From the NCBI GenBank assembly GCA_016209015.1, contig JACQWY010000042.1, positions 1 to 43,311 of the forward strand: DNA of 43,311 bases, read 5' to 3'. Shown piece by piece: positions 36,487-43,311 of the stretch; positions within the stretch are counted from its first letter, which is position 1, and every line of letters begins with the position of its first letter. A model generated the notes under the pieces. That model did no database searches. It was not told the DNA's origin and saw nothing but the letters and a program-made list of their open reading frames with translations. Made by a program: the position numbers and the translations under genes. This DNA is from Gammaproteobacteria bacterium (GTDB taxonomy: Bacteria; Pseudomonadota; Gammaproteobacteria; Ga0077536).

Positions 36487-36848
36487 TCGCCCGCTGGTGG
36501 GCGCCGATGGCGTGCAGCGATCCGACGCACGCCGAGATCGATCTGCGCGTCGGCGGACGCTATCGGATCGTGATGCACGCCGAGACCGGCGAAGTCCACG
36601 ACGTCGCCGGCGAATACACCACGGTCGATCCCGACCGGCGCCTCGCCTTCACCTGGGCCTGGCGCTCGACGCCGGAGCGCGTATCGCACGTCACCGTCGA
36701 TTTCGCACGCGACGGCGACGGCACGCTGCTCACGCTCAGACACGAGCGCTTCTTCGACAGCACAGCGCGCGACAATCATCGCGGCGGCTGGACGAATCTG
36801 CTCGACGCGCTGGATCAGCATTTCACTGCCGACGCCCACGCGGCGTAA
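36393..36848 (+). CDS. SRPBCC / AHSA1-like protein
   Basis: 151-residue START-like (activator of Hsp90 ATPase 1 type) ligand-binding protein. It begins LTLTRRIAAPPTRVFAAWTEP and has the typical ARWWAPMACS, GGRYRIVMHAETGEVHDVAGEY and GGWTNLLDALDQHF at the C-terminus. GAGGAGG lies just before the ATG, which falls inside the end of arsR (94-base overlap). The ArsR-SRPBCC pair is common; the ligand is unknown. Confidence 0.88.
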   Translation: MPDTENPSLTLTRRIAAPPTRVFAAWTEPKMIARWWAPMACSDPTHAEIDLRVGGRYRIVMHAETGEVHDVAGEYTTVDPDRRLAFTWAWRSTPERVSHVTVDFARDGDGTLLTLRHERFFDSTARDNHRGGWTNLLDALDQHFTADAHAA

Positions 36849-36867
36849 TCACCCCGGAGGTTCGCCC

Positions 36868-37581
36868 ATGACCACGCACCGTATCGTGAATCACGACGAT
36901 TGGCTCGCCGCGCGCCGCGCGCTGCTCGAAGAGGAGAAAGCCTTCTCGCGGGCCCGCGACGCCCTCGCGAAGCGCCGCCGCGAGTTGCCCTGGGAGGAAG
37001 TGACGAAGGACTACACGTTCCAGACGCCCGCCGGGCCGCGCACGCTCGCCGAGCTCTTCGCCGGCCGCAACCAGCTCTTCGTCTATCACTTCATGTTCGG
37101 TCCGGGCTGGGCCGAAGGCTGCAAGAGCTGCTCTTATCTCGCCGATCACTTCGACGGCATGCTGCCGCATCTCGGGCAGCGGGATGTCAGTTTCACAGCC
37201 GTCTCGCGCGCCCCGCTCGCGGAGATCGAGCGCTTCAAGCAGCGCATGGGCTGGCGGTTCCCGTGGGTCTCCGCCGCAGACACCGACTTCAACTTCGACT
37301 TCGATGCCTCGTCCAGGCCGACGGATCTCGAAGCCGGTACGGCAACCTACAACTACGCGCCACGCGACGGCAGCATGACCGAGCTGCCGGCCGCGAGCGT
37401 CTTCTATCGCGACACGGACGGGCGCGTCTTCCACACGTATTCGACGTATGCACGCGGCCTCGACACGCTCATCGGCACCTACAACGTCCTCGATCTGATG
37501 CCGAAGGGCCGCGACGAAGACGCGCTCGGCTTCACGATGGCCTGGGTGCGGCATCACGACAATTACGAGCGCGTCGAGTGA
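36868..37581 (+). CDS. DUF899 thioredoxin-like protein
   Basis: 237-residue cytosolic protein of the DUF899 family. Typical landmarks are LPWEEVTKDYTFQTP, FGPGWAEGCKSCSYLADHF (about 76-94, with a CxxC in the thioredoxin-like position), GWRFPWVS and the C-terminal TYNVLDLMPKGRDE. It lies 19 bases after the SRPBCC gene, GGAGG precedes the ATG, and the three genes probably form one ArsR-controlled unit. Function is not established. Confidence 0.85.
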   Translation: MTTHRIVNHDDWLAARRALLEEEKAFSRARDALAKRRRELPWEEVTKDYTFQTPAGPRTLAELFAGRNQLFVYHFMFGPGWAEGCKSCSYLADHFDGMLPHLGQRDVSFTAVSRAPLAEIERFKQRMGWRFPWVSAADTDFNFDFDASSRPTDLEAGTATYNYAPRDGSMTELPAASVFYRDTDGRVFHTYSTYARGLDTLIGTYNVLDLMPKGRDEDALGFTMAWVRHHDNYERVE

Positions 37582-37663
37582 CGGTGACGTCGTGATTCGC
37601 GGCGTGGGTCAGCGGAGGCGGTAAGAGAAGTGCTGCCACTCGTGCCGGGTATCCCACGGCGCC

Positions 37664-37822
37664 GTCGTCCCGGCGCAGGCCGGGGACCCGGTCTCTGACC
37701 GTCGGCACCGACAGCGAGCCGCGGGGACTTCCAGAGCGCATCCCGCCCACGCAAGTCCGCGAGGCTCCACGCCGACGCCGGGGTGAAATGACTGGGTCCC
37801 GGCCTTCGCCGGGACGACGACG
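37664..37822. repeat. Inverted pair of REP-like elements (BIME 3)
   Basis: The hairpin at 37664-37693 (GTCGTCCCGGCGCAGGCC...) is inverted at 37789-37820, about 95 bases away, tails inward. It occupies the middle of the gene-free stretch 37582-38098. The right half with its flanks (37760-37862) resembles the element at 27343-27465. The rest of the stretch shows only the promoter before the PaaX gene. Confidence 0.7.
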
Positions 37823-38034
37823 CGGCGAGGCACGCGGCCTCTTGCATCATTCGCGATGCGATGTCGTCGCGAACAGTCCATCCGATGAACCCCTGCCGGG
37901 ATCGATGGTCGGACGGGCTGCGTGACGCCAGCGACGCCTCATCGGGGTGGAGGCCATTCGGGTCCGCGCGCCTCGGCAGGGAGATCCGCAGCGTTCACGT
38001 CGCGGCCCCTACCGCGCAGCCCGTGACGCGGGTC

Positions 38035-38063
38035 ATGACCGCCCCGCTCGCCCCCGCTAGAAT
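38035..38063 (+). promoter_or_regulatory. Candidate sigma-70 promoter of the PaaX-type gene
   Basis: ATGACC (38035-38040), 17 bases, TAGAAT (38058-38063), 35 bases before the ATG. The same CGCTAGAATCC string recurs just before the tRNA gene (about 39080-39090), supporting it as a -10 element. Confidence 0.5.
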
Positions 38064-38098
38064 CCACGCCACGAAGCCGAACCGAATCCCCGAGCCGC

Positions 38099-39085
38099 AT
38101 GATCAACCCGGGCGCGCCCACGCCGATCGAAGCCGAAACCGCGGCCCTCATCCGCCGCTTCCGCCGCCAGCGCCCCGTCCGCGCGGGCTCGCTCATCGTC
38201 ACGATCTTCGGCGACGCGATCGCCCCACGCGGCGGCGAGATCGCGCTCGGCAGCCTCATCGAGCTCACGACACCCTTCGGTCTCAACGAACGGCTCGTCC
38301 GCACTTCAGTCTCGCGCCTCATCGCCGCGGGCTGGCTCGCCTCGACGCGCGTCGGACGTCGCAGCCTGTACGCGTTGACTCCCTGCGGCCGCGAACGCTT
38401 CGCCGCCGCGACGCTGCGCATCTACGGCCAGAACCCGGAGACCTGGCCCGGCCGCTGGACGCTCGTCGTGTTCGGCCCGAATCTCGGCCCGCGCCGCGAG
38501 CAGATCCGTGACGAGCTCGCCTGGCTCGGCTTCGGCCAGCTCGCGCCGGGCGTGCATGCGCATCCGACCCTCTCGCTCGACACCACGCGCGCCGAGCTCA
38601 CGAAGCTCGCCGCACTGAATGACGTCACCGTTCTCGACGGTGCGACCCACGACGCCGCGACCGACCGCCGCATCGCCGATCAGGCCTGGGACATGGCGGA
38701 GCTCGCGCGCCGCTACCGCGCGTTCATCACGATGTTCGAGCCGGTGGACGCGGTCGTTGCGAACGACGTCGCGCCGCCCGACGTCGCCTTCCAGATCCGC
38801 ACGCTGCTCGTCCACGAATACCGCAAAATCCATCTCCGCGATCCGCTGCTGCCGACGAGCCTGCTGCCGGGAAATTGGATCGGCACACGCGCCTACGCCC
38901 TCTGCGCGCGCCTCTACGCGAAGGTCTTCGCCAGCGCAGAAATTCACCTGGAGGAAAATGCCGGCACCCTCACCGGCCCGCTACCGCCGCCCATCGCGAC
39001 GACGTTCGAACGCTTCGGCGGGCTCGTACGTCCGACTGCGCGGCCGCCGAAATCCGACGGCGCCGCGATCGCGAATTCGCGCTAG
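38099..39085 (+). CDS. PaaX-family transcriptional regulator
   Basis: 328-residue regulator of the PaaX type. The N-terminal winged helix includes RAGSLIVTIFGDAIAPRGG and the recognition segment GLNERLVRTSVSRLIAAGWL; the central and C-terminal PaaX domain shows WTLVVFG, LAWLGFGQLAPGVHAHP and LLVHEYRKIHLRDPLLP. E. coli PaaX represses phenylacetate genes in response to phenylacetyl-CoA. No paa genes lie in this window, so the target is unknown; many distant PaaX paralogues control other CoA-thioester pathways. It is single and followed at once by a tRNA gene. Confidence 0.88.
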   Translation: MINPGAPTPIEAETAALIRRFRRQRPVRAGSLIVTIFGDAIAPRGGEIALGSLIELTTPFGLNERLVRTSVSRLIAAGWLASTRVGRRSLYALTPCGRERFAAATLRIYGQNPETWPGRWTLVVFGPNLGPRREQIRDELAWLGFGQLAPGVHAHPTLSLDTTRAELTKLAALNDVTVLDGATHDAATDRRIADQAWDMAELARRYRAFITMFEPVDAVVANDVAPPDVAFQIRTLLVHEYRKIHLRDPLLPTSLLPGNWIGTRAYALCARLYAKVFASAEIHLEENAGTLTGPLPPPIATTFERFGGLVRPTARPPKSDGAAIANSR

Positions 39086-39097
39086 AATCCCCGCCAC

Positions 39098-39171
39098 GCG
39101 CCCATAGCTCAGTTGGATAGAGTACCTGGCTTCGAACCAGGTGGTCGGAGGTTCGAGTCCTTCTGGGCGCG
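39098..39171 (+). tRNA. tRNA-Arg (anticodon TCG)
   Basis: Cloverleaf: acceptor GCGCCCA / TGGGCGC, D-arm GCTCAGTTGGATAGAGT, anticodon stem CCTGG-CTTCGAA-CCAGG with anticodon TCG, and T-arm GGAGG-TTCGAGT-CCTTC. The discriminator is G and CCA is not encoded. It lies at the boundary where base composition drops, so it may have served as an integration site. Confidence 0.93.
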
Positions 39172-39503
39172 CTTATTATTCAGTGGCTTAAGTAAGGTCG
39201 GCGTTCGCGTTTGAATTACGTTGCTACCCGGTTGCTACCTGGGGCCTGATTTCGGCACATCCCCGAATAAACATCGCTCGAGTCCAGCCGCGACCATGGC
39301 GCCGGTCCAAGCGCCCATGGCACTATATCCATGAACGCCGTCGTCGGTTCCGGCTGGTGCCTAAGTTTTGACATCGAGCTAAATACGGCCTTCGCGCAAG
39401 ACGTCGTCTGGGTCTTGGCGAGCTTCGCGTTGAATCTGACTCTTCTGGCAGCATTCCCCGCGGCTGCAATTCACGTGCTCCGGCGCGTTATGCTCTCTGC
39501 AAA
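39172..39503. other. Gene-free region after tRNA-Arg
   Basis: Composition is less GC-rich than to the left. A tandem-like GTTGCTACCCGGTTGCTACC is seen at 39220-39239. A minus-strand frame of 52 codons (39216-39374) exists but resembles nothing I know. No integrase and no repeat of the tRNA 3' end could be found. Confidence 0.5.
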
Positions 39504-40928
39504 TCAATAGCTGACATTCGACACATCTAATAGCGCGGCCACGGTCGCCGTGAGGCACCCGATCTCAAGGGCCCTTCCGAGAAGGTTCGCCGCATCCGCT
39601 ATCATCGTTGCCATCGCGCTATCGTTAGGTTCCCCATATCGCCGCAAAATCTGCTGTCTTTTGCGATTGTCCTGCCAATGGGCGCGCTCAAGACGGAGAG
39701 AATGTACAAAGTCCACAGAAGCAGATCGCAAGTCCACTCCGTTATAATTCTTTTCGTTCTTCATCGAACCAAGCTTCGTCCGCCCATCCCCTCGGGATTC
39801 GACAACTTGGTCTAGGAACAGAGCAACCTGTCCGCAGCGCTCGAATGCGCTCGGAAACAGCCCTAGCGCGAGTCCATCTAATGTGGGTCGGAATTTTCGA
39901 AGCACCTCGTGAAGCCCGGTGTCTCCACTAGCTGTTATTGCCACTGCGTTCCAAGAAGCTTCGAGTTTTTCTTGTATACGCAATTCAGATTCTACTTCAC
40001 AGAGCATTTCCACTAGGTCGCGCGCAGTAGGCCGCTGCTCCGAGGTGTAGGCGCAGCATCTTTCAACAGCAGAACCCAATTTAGCGAACTCCTTTTCTTT
40101 CGGATTCGCGAGCGCTTTCAAAGTACTCCCTAGCGCATAAATATCTGCTGCCTTACTCCAAGCCGGCGGCGAACACCGCACCTCCGGTGCCATCATTTCA
40201 TCTGCGAAAACGGTTTCCATTTGTGAAGTTGCGAGTCGAGCCAATCCAAAATCGACGAAGACTGGCCTGAGGTTGTCGTCAGACAGTATTACGTTTCGTG
40301 GACGAATGTCGCGGTGAATAACGTTTTCGTCGTGGAGAATCTGCAAGCCTCGCGCAAGCCGTGCGCCAATCTCAACCACCGCCCGAGTCGGCAGCTTGCT
40401 TCGTTTTTCTTCTAGCGACACGCCGTCGATCCATCGATAAATTTCAATACCGGCTTCCCCACTCGCAGAGAGGCCAATCCGATCAAGTTCGTATATATAC
40501 TGACTGCCTTCTCGACCTCGGATTCGTTGACGCAATGAGCTAAGCGTATTCACACGCTCGACGAACTTAAGACGCTCTTCTGACGTTCGAAGATCGACTC
40601 GGCGCATTGCGTAGGTAACCGAATTCTCAGAAAACCGGAAAACGGTGGCTTGCCCCCCCGTATCGACGGGGTCTAATACGTCCGGCTCCCGAATTCGCTG
40701 AAGCGCGCCATTGAACAAAGCCGTCTCCTCCGTCTCGTCACATGGAAACTGTCGCGCGCGGCCAACGAGATACGCCTCAAGCAGACTTGAAGAAAATCCA
40801 GTATCACGGATTACATCTAGCCCTCTGAGAGTCTTTAAGTGCTCCTGGATCCTTTCACGTGAGTACACTGGGAAGCGACCACCAGACCATTCGACTCGCT
40901 GACACCAAGCATTTAACCGGTCCTCCAA
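39504..40928 (-). CDS. 5'-truncated Ser/Thr protein kinase-like protein
   Basis: Open frame of 474 residues. A eukaryotic-like kinase domain spans about 88-315: glycine loop DTGGQATVFRF, catalytic loop HRDIRPRNVIL, VDFGLAR, and APEV. The beta-3 lysine position reads YAMRR, so arginine replaces the usual lysine. About 150 C-terminal residues match nothing I recognise. The TTG start at 40928 is arbitrary: the same frame continues upstream into QRASRDALVDALEDRLNAWC until about 40963, where IS3-type sequence begins, so the N-terminus is probably missing. Codon use is less GC-biased than left of the tRNA. No signal peptide or membrane segment. Confidence 0.75.
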   Translation of the reverse strand: MEDRLNAWCQRVEWSGGRFPVYSRERIQEHLKTLRGLDVIRDTGFSSSLLEAYLVGRARQFPCDETEETALFNGALQRIREPDVLDPVDTGGQATVFRFSENSVTYAMRRVDLRTSEERLKFVERVNTLSSLRQRIRGREGSQYIYELDRIGLSASGEAGIEIYRWIDGVSLEEKRSKLPTRAVVEIGARLARGLQILHDENVIHRDIRPRNVILSDDNLRPVFVDFGLARLATSQMETVFADEMMAPEVRCSPPAWSKAADIYALGSTLKALANPKEKEFAKLGSAVERCCAYTSEQRPTARDLVEMLCEVESELRIQEKLEASWNAVAITASGDTGLHEVLRKFRPTLDGLALGLFPSAFERCGQVALFLDQVVESRGDGRTKLGSMKNEKNYNGVDLRSASVDFVHSLRLERAHWQDNRKRQQILRRYGEPNDSAMATMIADAANLLGRALEIGCLTATVAALLDVSNVSY

Positions 40929-41233
40929 AGCGTCAACGAGAGCGTCCCGGCTTGCACGCTGGTGTTCTGGCGCCGGTACAGCGCCTCGATGCCCATCGTG
41001 CGCATCAGCGTGGCGACATGCTTGCGCCCCACGGCGTGTCCCTCCCTGCGCAGCATGTCGCGAAGCATCCGTGCACCCGCGAACGGATGTTCCAGATGCA
41101 ACTCGTCGATGCGCCGCATGAGCGCGAGATCTGCCGCCGGCGTGGGCTTCGGCATGTAGTACACAGACGAGCGCGACAGACCTAGCAGTTCAGCTTGTCG
41201 CGTGACGGGCAGCGGCGCAGTCGGTTCGATCAT
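40913..41233 (-). pseudogene. Truncated IS3 orfB (transposase catalytic subunit fragment)
   Basis: About 90 residues of an IS3 OrfB N-terminus: LLGLSRSSVYYMPKP, ELHLEHPFAGARMLRDMLRR and MRTMGIEALYRRQNTS, then unrelated sequence to a chance stop. The whole DDE catalytic domain is gone. ATG overlaps the orfA stop (ATGA). Confidence 0.85.
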
Positions 41234-41611
41234 CGCTTTGCGCTCGCATCGCCGATGCGACCGAGCGCGCCCGATAAAAAATCGTTCTCCAACGTCAGTT
41301 GGCCGATCTTGGCGTGCAGCGTCTTGATATCCGGGCCGCTCTCACGCTTCTCCGCGGCCGTGGCGAAGACCTCTCCGGCACGCTGCAGCAACTCGCTTTT
41401 CCACTGCGTGATCTGATTCGGATGGACGTCGAAACGCTCGGCGAGGGCCGCCAGCGTCTGGTCACCCTTGATGGCGGCGATCGCCACTTTGGCTTTGAAG
41501 GCCGCTGAATGGTTGCGGCGGGGTCGTTTCATAGCTCTGCTCCTGGGGCACGTGGCCCATTGTGGCAGAGACTTCACTTAGCCCGCTGTCCGATTTCCTG
41601 GGGCCACCTCT
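40963..41611 (-). mobile_element. IS3-family remnant
   Basis: Holds a whole orfA and only the first third of orfB. The orfA-side terminus is near 41600-41611 (CTGGGGCCACCTC on the plus strand), where rhs sequence begins. On the other side orfB breaks off at about 40963 and kinase sequence begins. The second inverted repeat is missing, so it cannot move by itself. Confidence 0.75.
41230..41532 (-). CDS. IS3-family OrfA (helix-turn-helix subunit)
   Basis: 100-residue transposase OrfA. RRNHSAAFKAKVAIAAIKGD and LAERFDVHPNQITQWK form the helix-turn-helix, followed by a leucine-zipper-like segment KIGQLTLENDFLSGALGR. ATG at 41532 is the family start; the frame upstream (to 41577) lies in the element end. 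It is complete but has no functional orfB. Confidence 0.88.
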   Translation of the reverse strand: MKRPRRNHSAAFKAKVAIAAIKGDQTLAALAERFDVHPNQITQWKSELLQRAGEVFATAAEKRESGPDIKTLHAKIGQLTLENDFLSGALGRIGDASAKR

Positions 41612-42499
41612 TACTTTCAGACTGATGAACAAGGGCATCCGCTTTTAGTGGGACGTGCCGCATCGACGAACGCCTCGGCGCAGGAATTCATTTATCTGAA
41701 TGATTTGCCCGTGGCGTACTATCTCTACGATGCGAATGGACTCGCTAGCGGGCCGTATTTCATCCATGCGAACCATCTCGGCGCGCCGCTAAAGGTGACC
41801 GATTCTGCCGGCGGAACTTTGGTCAATATGCAATACGGCGCCTTCGGCGAGAGGACTGTCCTTAGTTCGTCGATTGAACCCCCGCGATTAGGACTTCCGG
41901 GACAGATATACACGCCCAATGGCTGGTTCGTGCATAACTATTTCCGAGAATACGACCCTAGTACTGGTAGGTATCTGCAGTCTGATCCGATTGGACTTTC
42001 CGGCGGCATCAATCCGTATGCCTATGTTAAAGGTAACCCAGTACGATTCATTGACCCGTTTGGGCTTACGCAATGCGACGTAGACGTCGCTCTAGATCTC
42101 GCTGCCACAAGCTTAGATGGTAAGCCGCTTCCGGCCCCGAAGAACCCGCGATTGCCAACGCCGTTTGAGCCGTGGCAATCCCCGGACCCGGTTATCCAGG
42201 AGGTTGATAACGAGCTGAAAGGGTACTCAGGAGAAAGCAATTTCGATCGGAAAAGCCACAACTACGTAAACACCGTCATAAATAGCAAGTACTACGAGTG
42301 TTTGAGTGATAAAGACGCTTTGGACTTGTTCGATTTGATTGTTCATGAAGGCATCCATCGATCTTTGCCCTTTGATAGCCCGCTGCAACCTGATCCAATA
42401 AGAACTGATTATGTGTACCAAGCGACGGGAACCATGATCGCCGATCTGAAGGACCGCTTCTTGCGCGGGCGACAGAAATGCAGATGTTGTCGGAACTGA
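41612..42499 (+). CDS. 3' fragment of an rhs gene with an HExxH C-terminal tip
   Basis: The reading frame is open from the IS boundary (YFQTDEQGHPLL just upstream of the GTG at 41648), so the 5' part of the rhs gene is lost. Residues 33-138 from that GTG are typical RHS: HANHLGAPLKVTDSAGG, then DPSTGRYLQSDPIGLSGG, NPYAYVKGNPVRFIDPFGL. After DPFGL, the usual toxin junction, come about 143 variable residues with the motif LIVHEGIHRSLPFD (HEGIH at 42344-42358), a zinc-peptidase HExxH; an Asp stands six residues after the second His, where metzincins have a third ligand. The tip is probably a metallopeptidase toxin; its overlap of 22 bases with the next gene fits a toxin-immunity pair. Confidence 0.8.
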   Translation, partial: YFQTDEQGHPLLVGRAASTNASAQEFIYLNDLPVAYYLYDANGLASGPYFIHANHLGAPLKVTDSAGGTLVNMQYGAFGERTVLSSSIEPPRLGLPGQIYTPNGWFVHNYFREYDPSTGRYLQSDPIGLSGGINPYAYVKGNPVRFIDPFGLTQCDVDVALDLAATSLDGKPLPAPKNPRLPTPFEPWQSPDPVIQEVDNELKGYSGESNFDRKSHNYVNTVINSKYYECLSDKDALDLFDLIVHEGIHRSLPFDSPLQPDPIRTDYVYQATGTMIADLKDRFLRGRQKCRCCRN

Positions 42500-43038
42500 G
42501 GCGTCGCGTAGATTTGTGTTCGATACGCTGGCTTCTAGGCCTAGCGCTCTGCGCTTCACTAATGCCCACGGCAGCGAATGCGTGCAAATGCGATCTGCCG
42601 CCCTTGGGCGATAGATTCGCCAACGCCACATTCGTCATCGTTGGTAGCCTGTCCAGGACGCAGATCGTGAGCGGACCGCAGAGAAGATACTACCGTGGAA
42701 AAGGTCATGCTTCCTGGATCGAAGAATCTCGCGTTGACGATGTGACGAAAAAGTTAGGCGAGCTAAGGGTGGAGACGCCCGAGCATCTACTGGTGTGGTT
42801 CAGCGTCGTTGAGTCGTTGAAGGGAGCTTTTGAAGCGGCCCATCCGATCCAAATGGATCCGACTAGCTGTGGGGTGAGAGCGGAAGAAGGTGCAATTTAC
42901 GTCGTGTATGTCGACCAAAATTGGACAACCGATATGTGCCATGGAACACGGCAGGTTGCGGATCCCGAGGCGGACAAGGAATTGAAGCAATTACGTCACT
43001 TCGCAATCCGTCTGCGGAGCAACTCGCCGGCAAAGTGA
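42478..43038 (+). CDS. Secreted TIMP/NTR-like protein, candidate immunity protein
   Basis: 186 residues. A signal peptide is clear: RRR, then WLLGLALCASLMPTAANA. Cleavage after ANA leaves mature CKCDLPP, the Cys-x-Cys N-terminus typical of TIMPs. FANATFVIVGSLSRT, VWFSVVESLKG, SCGVRAEEGAIYVVYVD and MCHGTRQVADPEADKEL follow the pattern of bacterial TIMP-like (netrin-fold) proteins, including the other two cysteines. In animal TIMPs the N-terminal Cys binds the peptidase zinc. It begins inside the end of the HExxH rhs tip, so it may protect the cell, probably in the periplasm. A lipoprotein is less likely because the -3 residue is Ala. Family by pattern recognition; role inferred. Confidence 0.65.
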   Translation: MQMLSELRRRVDLCSIRWLLGLALCASLMPTAANACKCDLPPLGDRFANATFVIVGSLSRTQIVSGPQRRYYRGKGHASWIEESRVDDVTKKLGELRVETPEHLLVWFSVVESLKGAFEAAHPIQMDPTSCGVRAEEGAIYVVYVDQNWTTDMCHGTRQVADPEADKELKQLRHFAIRLRSNSPAK

Positions 43039-43140
43039 CGCCGCCAAGGCAGCCGCGCCGCTGGTCGGCAGCCCGAGTTTACGCGAATAGCCCAAGCGCT
43101 AAGTTGGCACGAGCATGGGGTTCGGCTACAGCGAATGTGC

Positions 43141-43311
43141 GCCGATTATCGACCATACTTACGCATTCTCGGCGGCTTGAACCCGTACATTTACGCGTTA
43201 GCGAATCCGGAGCGTGAGATTGATCCAAAGGGGCTGCTGACAATCGGAGCAGGATGTACCCGATCGCAAGCGGCGCAAGTGAAGGCTGCCGAAGACGCAA
43301 TTCGCAAGAAA
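43141..43311 (+). pseudogene. Second, orphan rhs tip (partial, runs off the window)
   Basis: Frame open to the window end. It starts with a degenerate RHS core end (GGLNPYIYALANPEREIDPKG) and the DPKGL junction, followed by a different variable region, LTIGAGCTRSQAAQVKAAED. The bases upstream (43039-43140) have no recognisable RHS core, so it is a displaced tip of the kind stored behind rhs genes. The toxin type cannot be told from the first residues. Confidence 0.65.

Noticed and set aside
38099-39085. Calling the gene paaX, repressor of phenylacetate catabolism
   Set aside because: The family is clear but no paa genes are nearby, so the specific function is not supported.
39216-39374. Minus-strand frame of 52 codons ending PGSNRVAT, possible integrase remnant
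   Set aside because: No catalytic motifs of tyrosine recombinases are visible and the similarity is only a vague impression of the C-terminal residues.
42478-43038. Lipoprotein signal peptide
   Set aside because: The residues before Cys are Ala-Asn-Ala, lacking the Leu-like residue at -3; signal peptidase I cleavage before Cys fits better.

Overview
The window looks like a chromosomal segment of a high-GC pseudomonadote, most likely a motile, aerobic gamma- or betaproteobacterium. The evidence is the dense GC-rich coding, the proteobacterial chemotaxis gene set, sigma-28 (FliA-type) promoters, a pntAB transhydrogenase, a yjcH/actP-type acetate uptake pair, a PaaX regulator and REP-like hairpins between genes. 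I cannot name the species.

Layout. 1-511: non-coding, with hairpins and an inverted REP pair. 512-3756: two-gene operon, an OFA-type MFS transporter and an HpaB/4-hydroxybutyryl-CoA-dehydratase superfamily enzyme that lacks most of the dehydratase signature. 3761-3917: hairpin repeats. 3926-5849: divergent EamA transporter and LLM-class oxidoreductase. 5989-7155: PAS histidine kinase. 7171-22658 (minus strand): a signalling island of cheY-cheA-cheW-STAS-cheR-cheD-cheB, then an MCP-like protein, a STAS antagonist, a REC-PP2C-HATPase phosphatase and a large hybrid kinase, with a REC-PAS-GGDEF-EAL gene upstream. Four sigma-28-like promoters fit these units, so they are probably co-expressed with late flagellar genes. 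The phosphatase/STAS/hybrid-kinase trio resembles the Pseudomonas HsbR/HsbA partner switch.

22998-26271: MetE-like zinc methyltransferase, then DUF485 protein and cation/acetate symporter, closed by a strong terminator. 26670-30649 (minus): a PEBP-like protein and pntA-pntB. 31064-35927: a complete acetone-carboxylase-type operon (beta, alpha, gamma). Together with acetate uptake, transhydrogenase and the transporter/oxygenase-like pair this suggests use of small organic carbon compounds (inference). 36064-37581: ArsR regulator, SRPBCC protein and DUF899 protein, with a promoter/operator that overlaps the arsR start codon. 38099-39085: PaaX-type regulator. 39098-39171: tRNA-Arg(TCG).

Beyond the tRNA the composition drops towards AT and codon use changes, as expected of transferred DNA. 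This part (39172-43311) holds a 5'-truncated protein kinase, an IS3-family remnant, the 3' end of an rhs gene whose tip carries an HExxH motif, a secreted TIMP-like protein directly behind it, and the start of a second rhs tip running off the window. The HExxH tip plus TIMP-like neighbour is the most interesting system here: a candidate metallopeptidase toxin with a metallopeptidase-inhibitor-type immunity protein.
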